Assembly (NCBI GenBank): GCA_013822725.1
Contig: PNKX01000004.1
Span: 1 to 64,000 of the forward strand
From: Pirellula sp.
Lineage (GTDB): Bacteria > Planctomycetota > Planctomycetia > Pirellulales > Lacipirellulaceae
DNA: 64,000 nucleotides
Direction: 5' to 3'
The first letter of the stretch is position 1; each line of letters begins with the position of its first letter. Below are positions 52,221 to 60,692 of this stretch, piece after piece. A program made the translations under genes and the position numbers. The notes beneath the pieces are model-generated. The model was given only the letters and a program-made list of their open reading frames with translations, searched no databases and had not been told where the DNA came from.

Positions 52221-53963
52221 TCACGTCCCGCCAATCAACTTCCGAAACTCCGCAAACGACCGCGTATTCGCCACATCCGCCGCAGTCAGCCCGCCGCGGC
52301 GCGCCTGCAGCGCGCCGAACCGCATCACGTCCATCCCATCCGTGTGATGCGCATCGGTGTTGATCACAATCGGAATCCCCAGCCGCTTCGCCGCCGCGCA
52401 GTAAACGTCGTTCAGATCGAGCCGCGCCGGATTCGCGTTCAACTCCAGCAGCTTCCTATACTTCACCGCCGCCGCCATCACCTGATCGAGATCGACGTCG
52501 TACGGCTCGCGGCGATTGATCAGCCGCCCCGTCGGATGCGCCAACATGTCGACATGCGGATTCTCCAGCGCTTCGAGAATCCGCTCGGTAATCTGCTGCC
52601 GCGACTGGTTCTGCCCGTAGTGAACGCTGGCAATCACCCAATCGGCCTCTGCCAGCACGTCGTCAGGTAGGTCCATGCCACCCTTTTCCAAGATGTCACA
52701 CTCGATCCCCTTGAGCACCTCGATGTCGGCCGTTTGCCGATTGACCTGATTAACTTCGAGCCACTGCCGTCGCAGCCGGTCGCCATCGAGCCCGTGAGCC
52801 ATCGAGACCCGCTTCGAATGATCGGTGATCGCGATGTAACTCAACCCCCGCGCCCGCGCGGCGGCGACCATTTCTTCGATTGAATCTTGCCCGTCGCTCG
52901 CCGTCGTGTGCATGTGAAGGTCGCCGCGAATATCGCCGAGCGTCACCAGCGTCGGCAGTTCCCCCGCCGCCGCCCAATTGAACTCCTCCCGCGCCTCGCG
53001 CATCTCGGGCGGAAAGTAAGGCAACCCGACAGAAGCATAGACTTCCTCTTCCGTTCGTCCCGACAAATAGGTTTCCTTCACGGCGCCATCGACGTCTTCG
53101 ACGCGAAACACGCCCCAGTCGCTGATCTTCAACCCCCGCTGCTTCGCGCGACCGCGAACGATAACGTTGTGATCCTTCGACCCGGTGAAATACTGCAGCG
53201 CCGCCCCGAACGACTCCGCTGGCACCACTCGCAAGTCGACCTGAAGCCCCGAGACCAACCGCACGGCCATCTTCGTCTCGCCCCGAGCGATTGTCTCCTG
53301 CACCTGCTTGAACGCTCCGAAGCGGTCCATCACCGCCGACACGTCGGTCGCATCGACGAGCAAATCGAGATCGCCGATCGTGTCGCGCCCGCGCCGAAAG
53401 CTGCCGGCAATCTCCATCTGCTTAATCGCCGGTTCGCCCCGCATATGCTCCAGCAGCGCATCGACCACCTCTTCGGCGTCGGCCCACCGCATGCGCACGC
53501 TCGCTTCTTCGGCAATGGCTAGACCCTTGAGAATCGTCTCTTCCGTCTTCGCGCCAAAACCTTTGAGTCCGCGGATTCGCTGCTGCTCGCAAGCCGCCCG
53601 CAACTCGGCGAGCGAACTGATCCCCAATTCCTTGTGTAGCATCGCCGCCTTCTTCGGCCCCACCCCTGGCACCCGCGACAACGTCAGCACGCCCGCCGGA
53701 ATCTGCGCTTGCAGTTCCTCCAACATCGGCAGCGTACCGGTCGCTAGCAGCGTCGCGATTTTCTCGGCCAGATCTTTGCCGATCCCCTCCAAATCGGTCA
53801 GCGAGCGCGACTCGTCCTCCTCGATCGCCGCCAGCGGCTCGGTCAACTCGCTGATCTTCTTCGCCCCGTTACGATAAGCCCGCACGCGAAACGGGTTGGC
53901 GCTCTGGTACTCCAGCAGATCAGCGATCTGCTCAAACACGGCGGCGATTTCTTGGTTCGTCAT
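52221..53963 (-). CDS. polX: DNA polymerase/3'-5' exonuclease PolX
   Basis: A 580-aa bacterial PolX. N-terminal HhH/lyase-like region (MTNQEIAAVFEQIADLLEYQ, RAYRNGAKKISEL, LEGIGKDLAEKIATLLATG). Palm: AGSFRRGRDTIGDLDLLVDA with D-L-D metal ligands. PHP nuclease domain at the C-terminus: DLHMHTTASDGQDSIEEMVA, ITDHSKRVSMAHGLDGD, DIEVLKGIECDILEKGGMDL, DWVIASVHYGQNQSRQQITE. Acts in base-excision and gap repair. Start ATG 53963. Monocistronic; flanked by repeats on both sides. Confidence 0.93.
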   Translation of the reverse strand: MTNQEIAAVFEQIADLLEYQSANPFRVRAYRNGAKKISELTEPLAAIEEDESRSLTDLEGIGKDLAEKIATLLATGTLPMLEELQAQIPAGVLTLSRVPGVGPKKAAMLHKELGISSLAELRAACEQQRIRGLKGFGAKTEETILKGLAIAEEASVRMRWADAEEVVDALLEHMRGEPAIKQMEIAGSFRRGRDTIGDLDLLVDATDVSAVMDRFGAFKQVQETIARGETKMAVRLVSGLQVDLRVVPAESFGAALQYFTGSKDHNVIVRGRAKQRGLKISDWGVFRVEDVDGAVKETYLSGRTEEEVYASVGLPYFPPEMREAREEFNWAAAGELPTLVTLGDIRGDLHMHTTASDGQDSIEEMVAAARARGLSYIAITDHSKRVSMAHGLDGDRLRRQWLEVNQVNRQTADIEVLKGIECDILEKGGMDLPDDVLAEADWVIASVHYGQNQSRQQITERILEALENPHVDMLAHPTGRLINRREPYDVDLDQVMAAAVKYRKLLELNANPARLDLNDVYCAAAKRLGIPIVINTDAHHTDGMDVMRFGALQARRGGLTAADVANTRSFAEFRKLIGGT

Positions 53964-54037
53964 GCCGCTAGTTTAAGAGAGGTCAGAGGTCGGGGGCCAG
54001 AGGCGGGTTGCACGCTCGAAGCCTCAGTCCCTTCTCT

Positions 54038-54119
54038 CTTTCCATCGTGTCCGCCGTGTCGTCGTGGTCCCATTCGTTCCCGCATTTCCTTGGCGAACCT
54101 TGGCGTCCTTGGCGGTTAG
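54038..54119. repeat. Half copy of the composite repeat
   Basis: CCATCGTGTCCGCCGTGTCG, then CGTGGT and TTCCTTGGCG...CCTTGGCGTCCTTGGCGGTT. The same arms as the right half of 52017-52202 (CCTTGGCGTCCTTGGCGGTT is identical) without a left partner. Confidence 0.75.
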
Positions 54120-54211
54120 TCTTCGAACCAGCCAGAAAACGCCGCCAGCTTGCCAATTCTCCGGCATCGCGTCACGATGGGGAAACCCTGCTGCCGCCAC
54201 CCGGAGTTTTC

Positions 54212-54502
54212 ATGCCGAGCGAACCTGTCGTCACCATCCGCCATGTCGCCACCGTCGGCTGGCAAGTCTTGCTCGGCGGCGATCAGTGGCACACCTGCCG
54301 CAAGGAACAGGACGCCCGCTACATCGCCAACGGCGTGCTGATCGCCGACGCCGTCGCTCATGGCGAACGTGCGGGTGAAGAGGTGGCGCGGGAACTCGAC
54401 GAAGTCTCCTCGATGGTCGCCCGGCAAATCGGCGAGTGCGAAGCGTGGCGACTCATGAAATCGGCCGCCGCCGCTGCTCGCGGCGAAACGCCGACGGCTT
54501 AG
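54212..54502 (+). CDS. Small hypothetical protein
   Basis: A 96-aa protein from ATG 54212, CGGAG 5 nt before. The beginning is beta-like (VVTIRHVATVGWQVLLGGDQ, WHTCRKEQDARYIANGVLIA) and the end a helical acidic/Ala stretch (GERAGEEVARELDEVSSMVA). No recognised family. Monocistronic, beside the half repeat. Function unknown. Confidence 0.6.
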   Translation: MPSEPVVTIRHVATVGWQVLLGGDQWHTCRKEQDARYIANGVLIADAVAHGERAGEEVARELDEVSSMVARQIGECEAWRLMKSAAAAARGETPTA

Positions 54503-54639
54503 CCCGTGCCGCTACTCGACCCGGAAACGGGTAACACCGCTTGGCGCAGCAAAACACGCCCCGCGGCGGACCCCGGAGCGCGTGATGACGCAACACGTTC
54601 AGCGGCGCAAGCCCTTAACGTCGCAAGCGCTGACGCTCG

Positions 54640-54753
54640 CTAGCTGCGATCGCCCTTAGCCGCCTTGGCCGCCTTCTTCTCTTTCTTTTGCTTCGTGGTC
54701 AGCTTCGGCTGATTCGTCTTGGCTTTTTTGTTCGATTGATCCTTGTTTGCCAT
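54640..54753 (-). CDS. Tiny lysine-rich protein (37 aa)
   Basis: Encodes MANKDQSNKKAKTNQPKLTT, then KQKKEKKAAKAAKGDRS, from ATG 54753 to TAG 54640. Extremely basic and helical, with KKA repeats; probably nucleic-acid binding. Conserved-looking small proteins of this type recur in planctomycetes and other bacteria. It lies divergently near the next small gene. Confidence 0.6.
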   Translation of the reverse strand: MANKDQSNKKAKTNQPKLTTKQKKEKKAAKAAKGDRS

Positions 54754-54925
54754 CGCACAATCTCACTATTTACGGCGTTCACAGAGATTCTTGAGGTTAC
54801 GGTAGCCCTCGACGCTCGCCTATACTAGCGTACTGGCCCGCGTTTTAGCGACGGCCACGTTGCGATTCCGGCGAGATAGTCGCAACTTCTTTTTTACTCG
54901 CCCCATTCACTCTAAGAAAGCAGCT

Positions 54926-55078
54926 TTGGCGAAAAACCAAAACACGTTTGAAAAGATGCGCCGCGAAGCCGAGAAGAAGCGTAAGGCTGACGACAAGCGC
55001 AAGAACAAAGTTGTCCGCAAGGACGCCCCCCCTGCTGCTCCTCAGCCCCCTCTCGACCGCTTCGCTGAAGGTTATTAG
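54926..55078 (+). CDS. Small basic protein (50 aa)
   Basis: A TTG start at 54926 gives LAKNQNTFEKMRREAEKKRK, then ADDKRKNKVVRKDAPP and a PLDRFAEGY tail. An upstream in-frame start at 54860 would add a non-coding-looking lead, so TTG is preferred. Charged helix and Lys/Arg richness suggest a nucleic-acid-binding role, as do similar short planctomycete proteins beginning (A/G)KNQN-FEK. Followed by palindrome copy D. Confidence 0.6.
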   Translation: MAKNQNTFEKMRREAEKKRKADDKRKNKVVRKDAPPAAPQPPLDRFAEGY

Positions 55079-55086
55079 CGCCATTC

Positions 55087-55174
55087 CAGCCCCCGGCTCC
55101 GCCGGGGAGTCGGTCAGTATCCCGGCAGTCGTAGCCTCACGTCGCGCTACTCATCCCGGCGAAGCCGCGCGCTA
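55087..55174 (+). repeat. Palindromic intergenic element, copy D
   Basis: An 88-bp element whose left arm CAGCCCCCGGCTCCGCCGGG is like the other copies, but whose right arm (ATCCCGGCGAAGCCGCGCGC) is eroded. Interior GTCGGTCAGTATCCCGGCAG and TCGTAGCCTCACGTCGCGCT matches copies B and C. Nine bp after the small gene. Confidence 0.75.
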
Positions 55175-55278
55175 GATGCGCAAACAAAAAACGCCCCCAT
55201 CGCATCGCGACGGGGGCGTCTGGGTCGATTCATTTCGAGCAAGGCATCGCGGCATGCCGCGAGCCATCTCGCTCCGTT

Positions 55279-56421
55279 CTACCGCTCCGACACCGAATAC
55301 CAGCCGTTCGCATCGGTCTGCGGGGCAGTCGACGCCGGGGTCATCGGCTTCGCGACAGTCGTCGTGCCGACAGTCGCCTTGCGGGCCGGCTGACGATACA
55401 CGGCGTCGTGGATATCGACGGTCGGCCGATTCGCGGTCCGATTGTTCGACGGTCCCAACAGCGGGGGGGCCTGGAACATGCTTGAATCGCTCGCCGCCGG
55501 GTTGGCTGTGTCCTCTTCTGAGTCCGACAACGGCTTTGGCTCAAGCGCGCTCTTATCCGCCGGCGCTTCAGGGCCCTTTGTGTCATCGGCGGCAGGGGTT
55601 TCCTGACGATTGGCGCCGTAAGGACTCGTGCCTGCTGCCGGCGGCGGTTCCGTGGCCAATTCAGGCTGCGGCGTCGGCGGTCCGGTATTCAGCGGAGCTG
55701 TTTGCGGCACGGCCGCCGGAGCAGCGGCCGGTTGACTGTAGTAAGTCGGAACGCCGCTCGAGCCTTCCGCACACGACGAGCAACCGCCAGCCGGGGCCAC
55801 GGTCGTCACCGGCGAACTAAAGCTCGCTTGCTCCACCACGGTCGAACCAGCGCACGCCGAACAAGGCGCCGCGGGAGCTGCACACGTGCTGCAGCCGCTG
55901 CTGACGACCGGTTCGATGATCGCGGGGCTGAAGACAGTCGTCGCCGTCGGGGCAAACCCGACGACGGTTCGCTGCATCGGCGCGAAGCCGGTGACAAACG
56001 GCGCCGCTGGCGCAAAGTTGACCGTCTGGACGGTCGCCGTTGGAGCGAAGCCCACCGTTTGGACGACAGGCGACGGCGCGAAGCCGACCGTTTGCACCAT
56101 CGGCGCCGGAGCAAACGCCATGGCCTGCGGCTGCACCCACGCGGTGTTGTTGACGCCCCAGCGGCTCATCCGCATGTTGTCGAGCATGCGGCCTGGATAC
56201 CAATGCTGCCGCGGCTGCTGCACGATGACCGGCGAAGCGACGAACGTCGGAGCCGCCACAACGGGCGAAAACGCCACGGTCGCCTGCGGCTGCGCGATCA
56301 CCGGCGAGAAAACGGTCTGCGTTCCGCAGCCGGCGCATTGCGCCTGAGCAGAAGCGGCTCCGCCAACGGCGACGAGGGTCGCCGCTACAAATGCCAAGGT
56401 GGCTGAAGACAAACGAGTCAT
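55279..56421 (-). CDS. Secreted low-complexity surface protein
   Basis: A 380-aa exported protein starting MTRLSSATLAFVAATLVAVG at ATG 56421, signal peptide to AQAQ. It contains an imperfect repeat region of the pattern MVQTVGFAPSPVVQTVGFAP, CSTC/CSACAG cysteine clusters, and a Pro/Ala/Thr-rich C-terminal half (PAAAPAAVPQTAPLNTGPP). Probably a cell-surface or periplasmic fibrous protein; cysteines may cross-link. No family recognised. Two in-frame ATGs lie far upstream but lack signal peptides. Confidence 0.7.
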   Translation of the reverse strand: MTRLSSATLAFVAATLVAVGGAASAQAQCAGCGTQTVFSPVIAQPQATVAFSPVVAAPTFVASPVIVQQPRQHWYPGRMLDNMRMSRWGVNNTAWVQPQAMAFAPAPMVQTVGFAPSPVVQTVGFAPTATVQTVNFAPAAPFVTGFAPMQRTVVGFAPTATTVFSPAIIEPVVSSGCSTCAAPAAPCSACAGSTVVEQASFSSPVTTVAPAGGCSSCAEGSSGVPTYYSQPAAAPAAVPQTAPLNTGPPTPQPELATEPPPAAGTSPYGANRQETPAADDTKGPEAPADKSALEPKPLSDSEEDTANPAASDSSMFQAPPLLGPSNNRTANRPTVDIHDAVYRQPARKATVGTTTVAKPMTPASTAPQTDANGWYSVSER

Positions 56422-57033
56422 GATTAACTGCCTTCTCGCAAAAGTGTACGAGGAGAGTGATCCCCCAACCTTCATCTTTACCCTGCCGACGGGCCGGTTG
56501 GCAACGATTATTCGCTGCCCGCCTGCCATTTGGTCGTCATTACATATTGGGGAGAGTCTGCGCTCTAGGAAAAGCTTGCACGGCGAACGACGCCGACTGC
56601 GGGGTTTACTGCGATAACAGCGAGCAACCCGCATGCCGACGGCCGTACCGCCGCCCAATCGTGAAAGCGTAGCTTGCGCCAGCCAGCGGCGCCGCCATCC
56701 TGGCGAGAAAGAGCCCCTACTGGACCCGATTTACGGATGAATCTGCGGCGATGTTGCCAAAACGCAACGCGGCCCCCCTGGGCGCGTTGCTTTCAGACAG
56801 CACGTTTTTCTAGCGCCGCCGACACCGCCCTTACGAACCGACCTCTCCGTGAGTTCGGGCTAATCCGAGCGTCCACAAAAAGAACCGCGGATCACGCGAA
56901 TGTCGCGGATTCATTTCTGACCGACGTCAGAGGAAGCGGACGAGACGTCAATCTCGCGCGCTTCAAATCCGTGCCATCCGCGAAATCCGCGGTCGAATTG
57001 CGTTCTTACTTTTCTACAACCAGCAGCCAGCGA
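56422..57033. other. Intergenic region with repeat
   Basis: Apart from the inverted repeat at 56884-56993, nothing is recognised on either strand; frames 56674-57432 are antisense noise. It should carry the promoter of the secreted protein (minus) and the 3' side of the alpha-CTD gene. Confidence 0.4.
56884..56993. repeat. Inverted repeat of the CCGCGGAT type
   Basis: ACCGCGGATCACGCGAATGT (56884 on) mirrors ATCCGCGAAATCCGCGGT (ending 56993); 29-nt arms with about six differences. The right-arm wording, ATCCGTGCCATCCGCGAAAT, is a common planctomycete intergenic repeat. Confidence 0.8.
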
Positions 57034-57303
57034 TCAGCGCGGCCGGCCTGGACGCACCGGCCGACAGAAGCCGATCTTCTCGAGCGCTTTGTACACTTCT
57101 TCGAGCGTCTTCTCGCCGAAATTCGAAATGCTCAGCAGATCTTCGCGAGTGCAGTGGAGCAGATCGTTCACCGTGAAGATGCCTCGCTCTTCGAGGCAGT
57201 TGGTGGTGCGAACCGCGAGGCCGATCTCGGCCGTGCTCATCTCCAACCGGTCCTTGACGCCTTGGTTGGCCAGCTCCACTTGATTGAGCGGAATGCGCGA
57301 CAT
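57034..57303 (-). CDS. Stand-alone RNA polymerase alpha C-terminal-domain protein
   Basis: An 89-aa protein consisting almost only of an alpha-CTD. Alignment with E. coli alpha (VRSANCLKAEAI, NLGKKSLTEI) gives IGLAVRTTNCLEERGIFTVN and NFGEKTLEEVYKAL here, retaining residues equal to R265, N268, C269, G296 and K298, i.e. those that touch the DNA minor groove of UP elements. No N-terminal dimerisation domain. Its ribosome site AGGGGAGGGA precedes ATG 57303. It may bind UP elements or regulators and tune transcription; this is inferred. Confidence 0.85.
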   Translation of the reverse strand: MSRIPLNQVELANQGVKDRLEMSTAEIGLAVRTTNCLEERGIFTVNDLLHCTREDLLSISNFGEKTLEEVYKALEKIGFCRPVRPGRPR

Positions 57304-57499
57304 ACGGGAATCCCTCCCCTTACTTTAGAAACCCAGTGCTACCTGTGCCGGCACATGAGCGGCGGCCATCCTCCTGCACCGGGTGCGCGAGTCGCCTCCG
57401 ATGCGACAGCCCTAACTTGCGTGGCAATATAACAAAACATGCATCGCTTGCGCGCGTAAATTTCGCCCAAACGGCATCATTTTTTCAAACGTCGTCAAC

Positions 57500-57574
57500 G
57501 GTGTCGGGAGCCTTTTGCCAGTGGGAGCGTTCCACTGATAACAACCTCTCCAGTGGCAAAAGGCTCCCGACACC
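57500..57574. repeat. Perfect 25-bp inverted repeat
   Basis: GGTGTCGGGAGCCTTTTGCC plus AGTGG (57500-57524) pairs exactly with CCAGTGGCAAAAGGCTCCCG plus ACACC (57550-57574), 25 nt spacer. Lies in the divergent region of alpha-CTD and uvrD. Its TGCC(A)GTGG core is like the small palindrome at 36512. Confidence 0.9.
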
Positions 57575-57678
57575 TTCCCCACGCGCCGCTAGCATTGGCG
57601 CACCGAACTGGACAGGCGTACCATAACAATAGCTAGCTCCAGCAACTGCTCAACGCCGCCCCGAAGGATCGCCCCGCC

Positions 57679-60018
57679 GTGGACCCGCTGTTCGCCAATC
57701 TGAATCCCGCCCAATGCGAAGCGGTCCGCCACGTTGAAGGCCCGATGCTCGTCCTCGCCGGCCCTGGCTCCGGCAAGACTCGCGTCGTCACGCATCGCAT
57801 CGCCCACCTGCTGCGCGAAGGGGTGAGCCCGCGCGAGATCCTCGCCCTCACCTTCACCAACAAAGCCAGCGAGGAGATGAAGCTCCGCGTCGACGCGATG
57901 TCGCCGGGGTCGCGCGTCTGGGTCAGCACGTTCCACCGCTTCGGCGCCCGGCTGCTCCGCGAGTACGCCGGGTTCGTCGGGCTGACGCCGAACTTCACGA
58001 TCTACGACACCGACGACGCTCGCCAAACCCTCAAACGCGTCATCGAGGCGGGCAAGATCCGCACCGCCCATTACACGCCCGACCGCATCGCCTCGGCGAT
58101 CAGTTCGGCAAAGAACCAGCTGATCACCGCCGATCGCTACGAGCCCCGCACTGGTAGCCCGCTGAGCCAGATCGTCGCCGAGGTTTATCCCGCCTACCAG
58201 GCCCGGCTCCTCGCCTCGTCAGCGGTCGACTTCGACGACCTGCTGCTGCATGTCGCGAACATGCTCTATCAGAACAACGACGTACGCGCCGAACTCGACG
58301 AACGCTACCGCTTCATCCTCGTCGATGAATACCAAGACACTAACCGCGCCCAGTACGTCATGCTCCGCGCGATGTCGGTCGACCATCCAAATCTCGCCGC
58401 CACGGGCGATCCCGATCAGTCGATCTACGGCTGGCGCGGCGCCGACATCAAGAACATCCTCCAGTTCGAGAGCGACTTCCCGCAGGTGAAGGTCGTGCGG
58501 CTCGAACAAAACTACCGCAGCACGAAGGCGGTCCTCCGCGTCGCCGATCAACTGATCCGCTCGAACATGCGCCGCAAGGCGAAGTCGCTTTACACCGACA
58601 ACGCCGAAGGCGAGCCAGTGAAGCTTGTGCAGTACGGCAACCAGGACGACGAGGCTCGCGGCATTGCCGATCAAATCGCCGAAGGGATTGCGGCCGGCCG
58701 CCGCCCGCGCGACTTCGCGATCTTCTACCGCGTGAACGCCCTGTCGCGCGTGCTGGAACGCGGCCTCCGCGAGCATGGCATCCCCTACCAAATGATCCGC
58801 GGCCAAGAGTTCTACCAGCGCAAGGAAATCAAGGACGTGCTGGCCTACTGCCAACTGATCAACAACCCGCGCGACGACCAGGCGGCCCTCCGCACGATCA
58901 ACACCCCCGTCCGCGGCATCGGCCGCAAGACGATCGACCGCCTTGGCGAGTTCGCCTACGTCAACGGCATCTCGCTGCTCGAAGCCTGCCGCGAAGCGGT
59001 GCAGGTCGAAGGGCTCAACGCCCGTGCGATCAAGTCAGTTACGCAATACGCCGCGCTAATCGACCGCCTCAGCCTGCTGGCCGGCGCCGCGCTCGAAGAA
59101 ATCCTCGGCACGATCCTCACCGAAACAAAATACCGCGAGGGACTGCAAGACAGCGAATCGGAAGACGACCTCAACCGCCTCGCCAACATCGAAGAACTCC
59201 TCACCGACGCCCGCCAGTTCGACGAAGCCCATCCCGGCGGCGGCCACCTGGAGGAGTATCTGGAAAACGCCTGGCTCGTCAACGAAACCGACAGCTGGGA
59301 GGCCGAGAGCGATAAGGTGACCATGATGACGCTCCACGCCGCCAAGGGGCTGGAGTTTCCGGTCGTCTTCGTCGTCGCCTTCGAGCAAGGTCTGTTGCCG
59401 CACGAGCGGAGCATCAACGACGACGAGCAGATGGAAGAGGAACGCCGCCTCGCCTTCGTCGGCATCACCCGCGCGAAGGAGCAACTGCAGCTGAGCTACG
59501 CCGTCCACCGCGACTTCCGCGGCCAACGCCGCCGCACGGTGCCGAGCCCGTTTCTACTCGAAATGCCTCGCGAAGAGATGGAGCTAGTCTCGATCGGCGC
59601 CCCCGGCGGCTGGGACATTCCGACAGATTGGGAAGACGTCCACGATCTGCACGACGACTCGCATCACTTTGAGGTCGACTCTGATGCCGCCGATGACTCG
59701 TTCGAATTCGGCGCCAACGCCGATGCGGACGACGCGTCCGAATCGTCAGAGCCGCAACCTACTTCGGTGAAGGCAATTCCCGCCTCGCAGATCACCACCG
59801 CCGCGCGCCTCGCCGGCGCCGCGCCGATTCCACCCTCCGGCATCGCGCCCGACGCCTTTGTGCAAGGGATGACGGTGATGCACCCCGAGCACGGCCCCGG
59901 CAAGATCGTCGCCCTCAGCGGCAGCGGCACGAACCGCCGGGCGACGGTCAAATTCGCTACCGCCGGCGAACGCCGCTTCGTCCTCGCCCACAGCCCCTTG
60001 CGTCCGGCTGGTAGATAA
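57679..60018 (+). CDS. UvrD/PcrA-type superfamily 1 DNA helicase
   Basis: A 779-aa helicase. GTG start followed by MDPLFANLNPAQCEAVRHVE. Motifs in order: Walker A LAGPGSGKTRVVTHRIAHLL (I), TFTNKASEEMKLRV (Ia), ILVDEYQDTNRAQYVMLRAM (II), ATGDPDQSIYGWRGADIKNI (III), LEQNYRSTKAVLR (IV), TMMTLHAAKGLEFPVVFVVA (V), RRLAFVGITRAKEQLQLSYA (VI). C-terminal UvrD-type tail contains acidic patches and a Tudor-like end (GMTVMHPEHGPGKIVALSG). Functions in nucleotide-excision and mismatch repair and replication restart. Confidence 0.93.
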   Translation: MDPLFANLNPAQCEAVRHVEGPMLVLAGPGSGKTRVVTHRIAHLLREGVSPREILALTFTNKASEEMKLRVDAMSPGSRVWVSTFHRFGARLLREYAGFVGLTPNFTIYDTDDARQTLKRVIEAGKIRTAHYTPDRIASAISSAKNQLITADRYEPRTGSPLSQIVAEVYPAYQARLLASSAVDFDDLLLHVANMLYQNNDVRAELDERYRFILVDEYQDTNRAQYVMLRAMSVDHPNLAATGDPDQSIYGWRGADIKNILQFESDFPQVKVVRLEQNYRSTKAVLRVADQLIRSNMRRKAKSLYTDNAEGEPVKLVQYGNQDDEARGIADQIAEGIAAGRRPRDFAIFYRVNALSRVLERGLREHGIPYQMIRGQEFYQRKEIKDVLAYCQLINNPRDDQAALRTINTPVRGIGRKTIDRLGEFAYVNGISLLEACREAVQVEGLNARAIKSVTQYAALIDRLSLLAGAALEEILGTILTETKYREGLQDSESEDDLNRLANIEELLTDARQFDEAHPGGGHLEEYLENAWLVNETDSWEAESDKVTMMTLHAAKGLEFPVVFVVAFEQGLLPHERSINDDEQMEEERRLAFVGITRAKEQLQLSYAVHRDFRGQRRRTVPSPFLLEMPREEMELVSIGAPGGWDIPTDWEDVHDLHDDSHHFEVDSDAADDSFEFGANADADDASESSEPQPTSVKAIPASQITTAARLAGAAPIPPSGIAPDAFVQGMTVMHPEHGPGKIVALSGSGTNRRATVKFATAGERRFVLAHSPLRPAGR

Positions 60019-60035
60019 AGATGCTTAGCCGCAAT

Positions 60036-60150
60036 AAGGCACAAAAATCGCTAAAAGACTCAATTTGAAACCTAATGAACGGAAGAACGGTTACCTTCAA
60101 GTTCAAAATTCAGATCCGATAGCTACTTTTTCGCGTCTTTTGCGCCTTTT
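60036..60150. repeat. Imperfect inverted repeat in convergent spacer
   Basis: AAGGCACAAAAATCGCTAAA (60036 on) mirrors TTTTCGCGTCTTTTGCGCCTTTT (about 60127-60149), arms about 23 nt with several differences. A planctomycete spacer motif between uvrD and msrB; may help terminate both. Confidence 0.6.
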
Positions 60151-60168
60151 CGCGGCCAACAGCATTCC

Positions 60169-60561
60169 TCACTTCTCGAACTTGATCGAAGCCGAGTTCA
60201 CGCAATACCGCAGCCCCGTCGGCCGCGGCCCATCAGGGAAGACATGTCCCAAATGCGCCCCGCACTTGTGGCAGACAATTTCGTCGCGCACCATCCCGTG
60301 GCTCTGGTCCCCCTGCACGTCGATCGCTTCGGGCGTTACCTGCTGATAAAAGCTCGGCCAACCGCAACCGGAGTCGAACTTCGTCGACGAGTCGAACAGC
60401 AACTCGCCGCAGACGATGCAGTGGTACTTGCCGTCTTCCTTGTGGTTCCAATACTCCCCGGTGAAGGCTCGTTCGGTCCCCTTTTCTTGGGTGACATGGT
60501 ATTGCTCGGGAGTGAGCCGGGCCCGCAGTTCGGCGTCATCGGGCTTCATTTGCTTGTCCAT
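60169..60561 (-). CDS. msrB: Peptide-methionine (R)-S-oxide reductase
   Basis: A 130-aa MsrB. The four zinc cysteines are C48-x-x-C51 ([10 protein letters not shown]) and C97-x-x-C100 ([12 protein letters not shown]). Catalytic C120 is in RYCVNSASI, with C66 (SGCGWPSF) as a possible resolving Cys. [12 protein letters not shown] is the usual substrate-loop segment. It reduces methionine-R-sulfoxide with thioredoxin; single-domain form. Start ATG 60561. Ends 150 bp from uvrD in convergent orientation. Confidence 0.95.
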   Translation of the reverse strand: MDKQMKPDDAELRARLTPEQYHVTQEKGTERAFTGEYWNHKEDGKYHCIVCGELLFDSSTKFDSGCGWPSFYQQVTPEAIDVQGDQSHGMVRDEIVCHKCGAHLGHVFPDGPRPTGLRYCVNSASIKFEK

Positions 60562-60692
60562 CGCGGCGATTCTCCGTAACTATCTGTCTGGCGGTCGTCT
60601 GCTACAATGTGAGGTTACCCCAAACGAATCGGCGTCGGGAGTCTTCCCGCCTCCAAGTTAGACGCCCACCCGCCTCAGAAATTACGCCCCAC

